Positions 55,611 to 64,000 of a DNA stretch of 64,000 nt are shown here, in pieces. The notes below the pieces were generated by a model. The model searched no databases, was not told where the DNA came from, and was given only the letters and a program-made list of their open reading frames with translations. Numbering within the stretch: the first letter of the stretch is position 1; each line of letters opens with the position of its first letter. The stretch comes from Plotosus lineatus (taxonomy: Eukaryota; Chordata; Actinopteri; Siluriformes; Plotosidae): NCBI GenBank assembly GCA_024760905.1, contig CM045733.1, forward strand, positions 34,955,001 to 35,019,000, given 5' to 3'. Position numbers and translations under genes: made by a program.

Positions 55611-56149
55611 AAAAGAAACATGGAAATTGCCACAATGCATAATTGATGAATTTGTATGGCATGTAGGAGAGTGTTGTATCACTGTACTCAAAATAACACC
55701 AGATCAGTAACAATACAAAAACATTTTTTCATCCAATCATGCAATTCAACTGTTGAACCCTGCCCCTGGGGCCACACAAAACAGTCCCAAGCTCAGGTAA
55801 ATGGAGAAGGTTGCATCATGAGTACACTGTGCCAAATAATGGGAGGTCTCCTTATAGGAACAGCTGAAAAAAGTAAGAGTCCATTACAATTGCTGTCTTC
55901 AATATGCAAAGTTTGATCATGATGATATAGGCATACTCCAGCTCATGCACACAACCCGATTAGGGAGTGCGGAAGGGACCAACCATACTCAAGCACAGTG
56001 AAACAGAACTGTGCCTAAATCAAGTACATCCAAGTTCAACCCAAAGCTTGGGTTACTGTCTCTGCAGACTTTCCTTTTCTCTTTCAGTTTGTAGTTTCTG
56101 TGTTTCCTGGAGTTCTCTGATTTCGTCCTAAACAATATAGGTGGGCAGA
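55611..56149. other. Unassigned stretch
   Basis: Nothing recognised. Confidence 0.3.
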
Positions 56150-56268
56150 TTAATGTCTAGGTGGGAATGAGTGTTTGAATGGGAGCTTGCATTAACAAAT
56201 TGCATCCCAACAATGTTTGTGCCGTGTTCCCAGGTTTGCCTTCAGGTCCTATACATAGAACTTTAATA

Positions 56269-56308
<40 letters not shown>

Positions 56309-56310
56309 GC

Positions 56311-56511
56311 GTAGGATGCGTAGGATGCTGAGGTTGGAACTACCAGGCAGAAGGCCTAGAGGAAGACCAAAGAGACGATTCATGGATGTGGTGAAGAAGG
56401 ACATGAAGGTAGTTGGTGTAAGAGAAGAAGATGCAAAGGATAGGGTCAGATGGAGGCGGATGATTCGCTGTGGCGACCCCTGAAGGGAAAAGCCGAAAGG
56501 AAAAGAGGAAG

Positions 56512-56512
<1 letters not shown>
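56311..56512 (+). pseudogene. LINE-A 3' end inserted in (ATT)n
   Basis: Coding for the C-terminus (RMLRLELPGRRPRGRPKRRF-like, then RWRRMIRCGDP stop) and the full LINE-A tail. (ATT)n lies on both sides (56268-56309 and 56513-56558), followed by (AAT)n to 56583. Confidence 0.92.
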
Positions 56513-56562
<50 letters not shown>

Positions 56563-56640
56563 AATAATAATAATAATAATAATATTTTACCTCTCAGTAT
56601 CTTTTCACAACATTGTGGCAGGAAAAGGTTGACTCACGAT

Positions 56641-57011
56641 CTTCTTTTCCTTTCGCCTTTTCCCTTCAGGGGTCGCCACAGCGAATCATCTGCCTCCATC
56701 TTCATGGGAGTTATATTAAAGATTTGCATGTTTGATTTGGCATATGTTTTTTACGTCGGATGCCCTTCCTGACACAACCCTGAGCAAGGGCAGAAACATG
56801 CTGACAGCTATGCAGCCAACTCTTGACGAAAGTCAGCAATGGTTCTTTTACATGCCTCTCACCATAGACAGTGACAGACATGGCCCGCCTTTGATAACCC
56901 AGGTAGCTGCACTGGGGGGACAGTGACAACCTTGTGGAGAGTGGAACTTTAACCCCCAACCATTGGATCAGTGATCCAGCACCTTTCACCACCAGGCCAC
57001 CACTGCCCCAC
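56641..57011 (-). repeat. Chimeric SINE-A with an extended LINE-A 3' end
   Basis: The plus strand starts CTTCTTTTCCTTTCGCC..GAATCATCTGCCTCCATCT: about 60 bases of genuine LINE-A 3' end, longer than the tail of ordinary SINE-A. About 20 unmatched bases follow, then the SINE-A body and head from GATTTGCATGTTTGATTTGG onwards. The whole unit lies between one target duplication of 18 bp (56623-56640 and 57012-57029, three changes), so it inserted as one molecule. Confidence 0.85.
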
Positions 57012-57049
57012 AAAAGGTTAACTCGTGATGTAACAATTATATAAAATGA

Positions 57050-57378
57050 GGGCTGAGGTGGCCTTGGCCTAGTGGTATAGGGTGCTGGATCGCTGATCCT
57101 CGGGTTGGGGGTTCAAGTCCCACTCTCCACAAGGTTGTCACTGTCCCCCCAGTGTATCTAACTGGGTCATCAAAGGCCAGTCATGTCTCCATGTCTCTCA
57201 CTGTCTATGGTATGTAAAAGAACCATTGCTGACTTTCGTTAAAGAGTAGCTGCAAAGCCGTCAGCATGTTTCTGTCCCTTGCTAAAGGCTTGTATCAGGA
57301 AAGGCATCTGACGTAAAAACCTATGGCAAATCAAATGTGCAAATCATTTGCTGTGGTGACCCATGAAAAAGGAAAAAA
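57050..57378 (+). repeat. SINE-A full copy
   Basis: Head GGTGGCCTTGGCCTAGTGG, B-box block GGGGGTTCAAGTCCC, and tail GCTGTGGTGACCCATGAAAAAGG. An A-rich and (TA)n tract follows to 57412. Confidence 0.88.
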
Positions 57379-57688
57379 AGAATAAAAAAAAAAATATATA
57401 TATATATATATAAAATCACATTTCCAAAAAGTGGTGATTTTGAAATCAGCAGCAGTCACATGGTTCAAAACTCACCTTCCAAAAATACAAAACCTTTACC
57501 CACTGAGTTTCCCCAGCACCACTCCCATGACCTCATTATTGACTGAGAAGGGATTTGTTGATTTTTGGAAATTTTTATTTGTATAATAATGCATTTAGTT
57601 CTTTCGGTGGCAGTTAAGGATATTCAAATCAGTTTGAATTTGGATAATAAGTGCATTTAAAGGAAGCTATGTACTTAAACTTCTTAGT

Positions 57689-57940
57689 TCATCAGTTCAT
57701 TTTTTGTAACCGCTTAATCCTAATTAGGGTCGCGAGGAGGCTGGCGCCCATCCCAGCCAACTTCGGGCAAGGGCAGAGTACACCCTGGACAGCTCGCCAG
57801 GCCATCGCAGGGCGGAAACACGCTGACGGCTTTGCAGCCTACTCTTGTCGAAAGTCAGCAATGGTTCTTTTACATGCCTCATACCATAGACAGTGAGAGA
57901 CATGGCCGGCCTTTGATTACCCAGTTGGCTGCACTGGGGA
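57689..57940 (-). repeat. SINE-A' 5'-truncated, 12-bp target duplication, empty site known
   Basis: The duplication AAACTTCTTAGT lies at 57677-57688 and 57941-57952. R2 copy 1 (50866-50880, reverse) holds the uninterrupted site ACTACTAAGAAGTTTAAG. The tRNA head is absent. Confidence 0.94.
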
Positions 57941-58471
57941 AAACTTCTTAGTAGTGAGAGCAAAATAAAGCGATTCCCTAAAGGAATAAAACAGAAACAA
58001 AAATATTTGGCTCTGCCTGAAACAAAGTCATATGGATGGTTTTCATCATCATCAATATCATCCGCCTGCTGGCAGATGGCCTCCACAACCTTCATAGTTG
58101 TGGGTTTGAACCATAACTCACCACGCTGGTTCAGTGCGGGTTTTATCATGCTGATTTTCCTCCGATGGGGGATTGTGGCGAGGTAAAGAGAGTCGCAAAT
58201 GTCTTCATACCTGTGAGCACCTGTATGTACCTAAAGTCAAAATGCACCAGAAACATCACATTTAATGATGGGTTACAAATTTTAAACTTAATTATCTAAG
58301 CTATGATACAATTACACACTTTCCGTTGCTGATTTTTGTGCATGATTTATTATTATGCAATAATATCCCACAGAATTTTTCACAAAGTGAACAGTCAGTT
58401 CATGAAGTTGGTTTGTTGGAAAGAGGAAAAATATGCAAAAGTTGTGAATACTTTTGACCAGGACAACACTG

Positions 58472-58705
58472 TGTAGGCAAAATGACTGGGTCTATGCATC
58501 TCCAAAATGGCAGGCTTTGTGGAGTGTTCCTGGTATGCAGAGGTACATACCTACCAATGGTGGTCCAATCATCTCAGACAACCAGTGAACTGTCAAGAGT
58601 GTCATGGGTGCCCAAGTCTCATTGATGCATGTATGGAGTGAAAGCTACTATGTCTGATCTGACTCCACAGCAGAACTACTCTAACACAAACTGCTAAATC
58701 TGTTT
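58472..58705 (+). pseudogene. Tc1-like element C, DNA-binding domain fragment
   Basis: GACTGGGTCTATGCATCTCC..TGGAGTGTTCCTGGTATGC..CTCATTGATGCATGTATGG parallels, in opposite orientation, the Tc1-C remnant at 48440-48620. Only the helix-turn-helix-coding part is present. Confidence 0.6.
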
Positions 58706-58737
58706 AATCTGGCTCATGAGTTCTTAATAGAAACAAT

Positions 58738-58776
58738 ATAATTACTACTAATAATAATAACAATGATAATAATAAC

Positions 58777-58826
<50 letters not shown>
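58738..58826. repeat. (AAT)n microsatellite
   Basis: About 20 AAT units with early interruptions. Confidence 0.95.
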
Positions 58827-58829
<3 letters not shown>

Positions 58830-59300
58830 CACACACTATTCAAATAATGTACATAGCTAAAAGCCAAATATTACCATGACATTCAAGTTCTTGACTGTAT
58901 TCACGTCTATGTATGTAAACCACAGTTGTAAATTAACAGTACAGTTTTGTATATTAGAAATCATATCCTGTCATTAAATGTTATGACTAAATTACTGGGC
59001 AGTGGCTAGACCCAGCTTGGAGCCGGTCTAGAATGGAGAGATAAGACCCCTCCGTCCCGCCACTAGTCTGAGTGCTTACCTTGGGCAAGTGACAGTACAC
59101 CATTAGCCTTCCTTACCAGGTTCACGGTGTATGTGTATAACAAACGAGATGAATATCCTCTAGGTAGTGCTTCTGACTCTGTTCTCTTGTTAGAGGAAGA
59201 AGCTACTGATGCTGCTTGTGTCATAAAATGGGGGCAAAGGAAGGATCTTTTCCAGTTTGGCCAACAGTATTTACTTGTGGTGTGGCGTCCCATGTGAATT
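58827..59300. other. Unassigned stretch
   Basis: The GC content rises at 59000-59080. No gene or known repeat was recognised. Confidence 0.3.
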
Positions 59301-59307
59301 GCGTACC

Positions 59308-59560
59308 GGGGATTTAGCTCAGTTGGTAGAGCGTCCGCTTTATCCTCCGGTAGGTCGGAGTTCGAATCCGGCCGCGTCATACCATAAGACGTTAAAATTT
59401 GGCAGTTGTTGCTTCCTGCTTGGCGCTCAGCATCAAAAAGGATAGAACAACGCAATAACTGGCGCTGCACAGTGGCGACAGGTGCCAAGCGCACAAAGCA
59501 AATTTCAATGTATGTAATGTATTTTGACAATAAAGAGTTGTTTGTTTGTTTGTATATTAG
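59308..59560 (+). repeat. SINE-G, tRNA-headed, (TTTG)n tail
   Basis: The tRNA-like head has perfect A (TAGCTCAGTTG) and B (GTTCGAATC) boxes, but its 5' end GGGGATT does not pair with the expected acceptor 3' strand, so it is not a functional tRNA. The body includes GGATAGAACAACGCAATAAC; the tail is ATAAAGAG(TTG/TTTG)n. Confidence 0.75.
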
Positions 59561-59619
59561 CTTTGTTAGACAACCATGATGGAATTATCCCCTGGTTGTT
59601 GCCCGCTCTAGGGCAACCA

Positions 59620-59644
59620 AGTAGTAGTAGTAGTAGTAGTAGTA
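59620..59644. repeat. (GTA)n microsatellite
   Basis: AAGTAGTAGTAGTAG.. by direct reading. Confidence 0.9.
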
Positions 59645-59986
59645 CTAAATTAGTGAGGGTTTCCTTCCTTAGGTAAAATCATCACTTTATTACACGGACA
59701 GCATTCATCCTTCAGATTTAAAATTTTATACCTTATTTTTATTGAAGTAATTCTGTCTTAAAGGTCTTTGTCTTGTTGCAGAAAGAAACACTGATCAAAA
59801 GTATCTTAAAATGTAATACTGGGCAGATATTTTGAGGCTCTTGACTCTGAGTCTATATAAGAAAAATCACTTACAGGTCCTTCTCAAAAAATTAGCATAT
59901 TGTGATAAAGTTCATTATTTTCTGTAATGTACTGATAAAAATTAAACTTTCATATATTTTAGAGTCATTGCACACCAACTGAAATA

Positions 59987-61406
59987 CAGTATGCCCTTGA
60001 CTATTCAGAAACACAGTTCTGTAGATCCCTCTGCCCTGCAGTCTGAGCATGAAGCTCATCCATCTTGTTTCGCAGGGACTGAACATTTTCAAGCAGTATG
60101 GCCGGAACTGCTAACCAAGCCTCTGAGAACTCCAGTTGGGCGGTTAGCATGGAGCTCCCATATATAGCAGCTCACGATAGAAGTTCTCAGAGTCAAATTG
60201 TTTCTTTGTTCATTTTAATTTGTTTTATTTGTTGTTTTGTTTGTTCATGTTTTGCTCTATGCTTGTCTACAACCGGTCACCTCTACTACAGCTATAAGAT
60301 TGGCGTATCTTTGAGCGTGTATAACTAAGCACGCTCAACTGGACTTGTTAGCCGGGATGCTATTAGCAGAGCTAATATGCTATGGTAGGCAGCTCAATGC
60401 GGCCGCACCCCAGCGGACAAGAAGCCCAGGCGGGAAGGGGCCGAACCACAACTCCGGCGCTTGGGATTGCAGGGGATGCAGGCCGTGTAGAAGGCTGGAG
60501 CAATCGTCTCATCGGGTGTACTCTCCTCGAGCCATGTTTCACAGAAACCCAGTCCTGTAGATCCATCTGCGCTGCAATCTGAGCATGAAGCTCGTCCATC
60601 TTGTTTCGCAGGGACTGAACATTTTAAAGTAGTATGGCCGGAAGTGCTAACCAAGCCTCTGAGAACGCCGCCTGGGTTTAGCCGGTAACTGCTAGCTAAC
60701 CGCTAGTATTGAGCTGCCATAGCATATAAGCTCAAGATATAAGTTGTTGCGTGCTTAGGTGCCCGAAGCTGAAGCTGCTCATAGCTATAGTAGGGTCAAC
60801 CGACCATAGACAAGCATAGTGCAAAACATGAACAAACAAATAAAACAAATTAAAACAAACAAAGAAACAATTTGACTCTGAGAACTCCGTGACGTTTCCC
60901 TCAAGGCAGCGCCGTCTTGAAGACGTCACTCCAAGTTCAATATAAAAGGACATGAAGCGTAATAAAGTTTATCCTTTTGGTATCATTTGTTAAACATGCT
61001 ACAGAACAGAAAATCTCACGCACAAACATTCTAAGAATTAACTTAGGTACTGTACTGGAATAATCATTGAAAAAGACTTTAAAACGAGTGCTTTACAACA
61101 GTATATGCTGTATAATGTTTATATTTTATCATCAATAAAAATAATCGTAAAAAATTTAAAAGTTTTTCTAATCATTACTATATTTTATTACATTAATACT
61201 GTATTAATGAGTAAGACTGTCTGTAGAATGTGTTTAAGAAGCATATTTTAGCGCATGTAATAGATACATAGTACTTTACTTCCGTCTGCTCATTCGCGCA
61301 TGTGACATGTTACATGGGGTTTTACTTCCGGGTACAGAACTCGCAGATTATCTCGATTTGCGGGAGGGCTCAGAACCGAACCCCCGTGAATATCGAGGGC
61401 CTACTG
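59987..61406 (+). mobile_element. TIG-5, second copy of the TIG-1 type, in the Tc1 left end
   Basis: The ends are CAGTATGCCCTTGACTATTC and the reverse of TATCGAGGGCCTACTG, with TA at 59985-59986 and 61407-61408. The Tc1 right end supplies the empty site (GAAATATTTCAG). It carries the same LINE 5' arms and endonuclease fragment as TIG-1, but the left outer flank found in TIG-1 (7225-7450) is missing. Part of the cargo is itself duplicated (60015-60130 and 60550-60665). Confidence 0.9.
60394..60654 (-). pseudogene. LINE endonuclease fragment carried by TIG-5
   Basis: KMDELHAQIAAQMDLQD in one frame and GFCETWLEESTPDE in another match the fragment at 8310-8030. CETWLEE is the endonuclease ETWL motif. 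The fragment is broken by frame changes. Confidence 0.65.
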
Positions 61407-61569
61407 TATTTCAGGTCTTTTATTGTTTTAATACTGATGATTTTGGCATACAGCTCATGAAAACCCAAAATTCCTATCTCAAAAAATTAGCATATTTCAT
61501 CCGACCAATAACAAAAAGTGTTTTTAATACAAAAAGTCAACCTTCAAATAATTATGTTCAGTTATGCAC

Positions 61570-62536
61570 TCAATACTTGGTTGGGAATCCTTTTGCAGAA
61601 ATGACTGCTTCAATGCGGCGTGGCATGGAGGCAATCAGCCTGTGGCACTGCTGAGGTGTTATGGAGGCCCAGGATGCTTCGATAGCGGCCTTAAGCTCAT
61701 CCACAGTGTTGGGTCTGGTGTCTCTGAACTTTCTCTTCACAATATCCTACAGATTCTCTATGGGGTTCAGGTCAGGAGAGTTGGTAGGCCAATTGAGCAC
61801 AGTAATACCATGGTCAGTAAACCATTTACCAGTGGTTTTGGCACTGTGAGCAAGTGCCAGGTCATGCTGAAAAATGAAATCTTCATCTCCATAAAGCTTT
61901 TCATCAGATGGAAGCATGAGTGCTCCAAAAATCTCCTGATAGCTAGCTACATTGACCCTGCCCTTGATAAAACACAGTGGACCAACACCAGCAGCTGACA
62001 TGGAACCCCAGACCATCACTGACTGTGGGTACTTGACACTGGATTTCAGACATTTTGGCATTTCCTTCTCCCCAGTCTTCCTCCAGACTCTGGCACCTTG
62101 ATTTCCGAATGACATGCAAAATTTGCTTTCATCTGAAAAACGTACTTTGGACCACTGAGCAACAGTCCAGTGCTGCTTCTCTGTAGCCCAGGTCAGGCAC
62201 TTCTGCCGCGTGGCTTGACCTGGGGAATGCGGCATGCCTGTGCACGGTGGCTCTGGATGTTTCTACTCCAGACTCAGTCCACTGCTTCCACAGGTCCCCC
62301 AAGGTCTGGAATCGGCCCTTCTCCACAATCTTGCTCATTGTCTGGTCACCTCTTCTGGTTGTGCAGCGTTTTCTGCCACACTTTTTCCTTCCCACAGACG
62401 TCCCACTGAGGTGCCTTGATACAGCACTCTGGGAACAGCCTATTCGCTCAGAGATTTCTTTCTGTGTCTTACCCTTTTGCTTGAGGGTGTCAATGATGGC
62501 CTTCTGGACAGCAGTCAGGTCAGAAGTCTTACCCAT
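61570..62536 (-). pseudogene. Tc1-like transposase A (DD34E), near complete but disabled
   Basis: The start ATG at 62536 gives MGKTSDLTAVQKAI. The N-terminal helix-turn-helix follows (TQKEISERIGCSQSAVSRHL), then a basic stretch GRKKCGRKRCTTRR. A deletion and frame change near 62230 removes part of the linker. The catalytic domain runs VRFSDESKF (first Asp), VMVWGSMSAAGVGPL, FQHDLALAHSAK (second Asp) and NSPDLNPIENL (Glu, 34 residues later). The Trp codon after IENL is TAG, and the frame then continues to TGA at 61570-61572. Only these two lesions are obvious, so the copy was probably intact relatively recently. Confidence 0.93.
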
Positions 62537-62742
62537 GATTGCGGTTTTGAGTAATGAACCAGGCTGGGAGTTTTTAAAAGCCTCAGGAATCTTTTGCAGG
62601 TGTTTAGAGTTAATTGGTTGATTCAGATGATTAGGTTAATAGCTCGTTTAGACTACCTGAACATGATATGCTAATTTTTTAAGATAGGAATTTTGGGTTT
62701 TCATGAGCTGTATGCCAAAATCATCAGTATTAAAACAATAAA

Positions 62743-63053
62743 GGTAGGTAGGTAAGTCTGTTGGGTTTTTATGCCCGAGCCTCGTGGCTCATCAGGCTGG
62801 TGCTTATCCCCGGTTTCCATAGTGTGAAGCAACCAGGAGTTCAACTCCCCCTGGATGGGATGCTAGTCCATTGCAGGTTACCTTCCCAGTATATTTTTAC
62901 TGGTACCCATTTATACTGCTGGGTGAACAGAGGCACACTGTGGTTGAGACCTTGCCCAGGAGTCTGAGCACAGTGAGGGTCTCAGTGGGATTCGAACTCA
63001 CAATCTCCCGATCATGAACGCAGCACCCTAACCATTAACACCACCGACCCCAC
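62743..63053 (-). repeat. SINE-C full copy in the Tc1 right end, 14-bp target duplication
   Basis: Reversed (TACC)n tail and GTCTGTTGGGTTTTTATGCC to reversed head (CACAATCTCCCGATCATGAA..CACCACCGACCCCAC). The perfect duplication ATTAAAACAATAAA lies at 62729-62742 and 63054-63067. Confidence 0.95.
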
Positions 63054-63192
63054 ATTAAAACAATAAAAGACCTGAAATATTTCAGTTGGTGTGCAATGAA
63101 TCTAAAATATATGAAAGATTAATTTTTATCAGTACATTCCAGAAAATAATGAACTTTATCACAATATGCTAATTTTTTGAGAAGGACCTGTA

Positions 63193-64000
63193 TATCCAGT
63201 ACCTAAAAAAAAGCTATTAAAAAAAAGTAACAACAACTTTCTTTTATAGCGAGTATACATTATGCAGGAACAATTCTGAGCACTTGCACAGTCAAATTTT
63301 CCACTGCATCGCCACATTCCCAGGTTACAACCATACCATTCTAAAAATCAACAGGGTAACATAATAAAAAGAAATAGAGCGAAACCAACCTGTAAGAGAG
63401 AAACAGATTTTCCAGCAGGGATGAAAGCTTCCATGCTATATTTGTGTGATTAATAAATTACCTTTCCACAGGAACAATGTGTCTGTAGTACTAAAATCCA
63501 GTTGTCCACTGTGGTAACAAGCTTGGCAGAAACCAGAATGTACAGATCAGAACAAGCAAAGACTTGGGACTTAATATTGTAGGAGGGAATGGCCAGCTGT
63601 CTGTGTATTAAAAAAATTTCGACCTTAGAAAAATAGGTGGGTCGCAGAAGCATTTAGATTTTATACATTTTGTGGATTAATATTTTAAATTACAAACATG
63701 TACGTTATTGTTCTGTACTGTGTGTATCTTATTCTGAAGTTAGCCAACTGAGAAAGCACAAGCACCTGCTTAAGCAGAGAGGCCCCTCTTTCATGCACTG
63801 CAGTTGTTTTAAGCACCTGGTTAATATTTAGTGGTATTTATCCCCTGTTAGCCAACGCTCTGTAATAGGGAGTGAAGGTCAGTGACAAATGCCTGAATTT
63901 CTCACCAGTAATCACAGGTTTGTTTTTTTAAAAAAACAACATTTGAGCAGAAATAACATCCACTACCTTCGTTGTGTGTGATATGAGTAAAGAAAGCCCA
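63193..64000. other. Unassigned stretch to window end
   Basis: No gene, RNA or repeat was recognised. Confidence 0.35.

Larger units (their letters stand above)
56150..58471 (+). repeat. R2 repeat, copy 2, with four nested insertions
   Basis: R2 pieces at 56150-56285, 56588-56640, 57012-57049 and 57400-57688, then 57941-58471, are separated by a LINE-A 3' end, a LINE/SINE chimera, a SINE-A and a SINE-A'. The right end (GTGAATACTTTTGACCAGGA..CACTGTGTA) resembles ends of Tc1-like elements. Part of a microsatellite-bearing segment separates the first two pieces. Confidence 0.82.
59874..63190 (-). mobile_element. Tc1-like element A with both ends and two nested insertions
   Basis: The outer ends are CAGGTCCTTCTCAAAAAATT (59874) and its reverse complement at 63190, with TA at 59872-59873 and 63191-63192. 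Each inverted end is about 200 bp with an outer and an inner copy of CTCAAAAAATTAGCATAT (outer 59882, inner about 61478; on the right about 63185 and 62686 in reverse), an IR/DR layout. TIG-5 (59987-61406) sits in the left end and SINE-C (62743-63053) in the right end. Without them and their duplications the element is about 1.57 kb, a normal Tc1 size. Confidence 0.95.

Noticed and set aside
59308..59382. Possible functional tRNA gene
   Set aside because: A and B boxes are good, but the 5' GGGGATT has no complementary acceptor strand and the sequence continues into a SINE body with a repeat tail.

Overview
The window looks like transposon-rich, gene-poor DNA from a ray-finned (teleost-type) fish. 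I reach this from the repeat families present: DD34E Tc1-like elements with long inverted ends, RTE-, L2/CR1- and other EN/RT LINEs, several tRNA-headed SINEs, a hAT element of the GTF2IRD2/ZBED-like kind, TA-flanked Tigger-like non-autonomous elements, solo LTRs and many microsatellites. I found no intact host protein gene, no convincing host exon and no functional RNA gene. Every recognisable coding stretch belongs to a mobile element, and all are broken. Family placements come from recalled family features, not from a search; the species cannot be named from this sequence.

Names used below. LINE-A: RTE-type LINE ending in ..GGGAAAAGCCGAAAGGAAA. LINE-B: second EN/RT LINE family. LINE-C and LINE-D: further degenerate LINEs. 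L2: the L2/CR1-like LINE. SINE-A: tRNA-headed SINE whose 3' end copies LINE-A. SINE-A': same head and body but a different tail ending in (ATGA)n. SINE-B: another tRNA-like head with the same (ATGA)n-type tail. SINE-C, -E, -F, -G: further SINE families. TIG: TA-flanked Tigger-like non-autonomous elements. R1 and R2: unclassified repeats seen twice each.

Layout. 1-7 kb: LINE-A pieces, SINE-A, SINE-B and an old Tc1-like remnant. 7.2-9.04 kb: a TIG element with a large internal inverted repeat built from LINE 5' sequence. 9.3-13.3 kb: a LINE-A copy on the minus strand split by an L2 insertion. 13.4-20.8 kb: three further TIG-type elements, one inside another LINE-A copy, plus SINEs. 21-24 kb: SINE fragments, an unclassified coding remnant and a young SINE-A with a perfect target duplication. 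24.2-26.6 kb: LINE-B, minus strand. 28.5-33.3 kb: SINEs, an 81-bp-arm palindrome and LINE-C split by a SINE-C. 34.7-37.5 kb: a complete-ended 2.76-kb hAT. 38-46 kb: SINE-A'/B copies and a Tc1-like element carrying a putative solo LTR. 46.8-49.4 kb: LINE-B, a Tc1 remnant and a solo LTR. 49.8-58.7 kb: the two opposed R2 copies, palindromes, an old RTE-like LINE and a LINE/SINE chimera. 59.3-63.2 kb: SINE-G, then a Tc1-like element with one foreign insertion in each inverted end.

The most informative content is the network between elements: SINE-A ends like LINE-A, which implies use of the LINE-A machinery; the same SINE head exists with two different tails; and nested insertions with target duplications and paralogous empty sites let the order of events be read directly.
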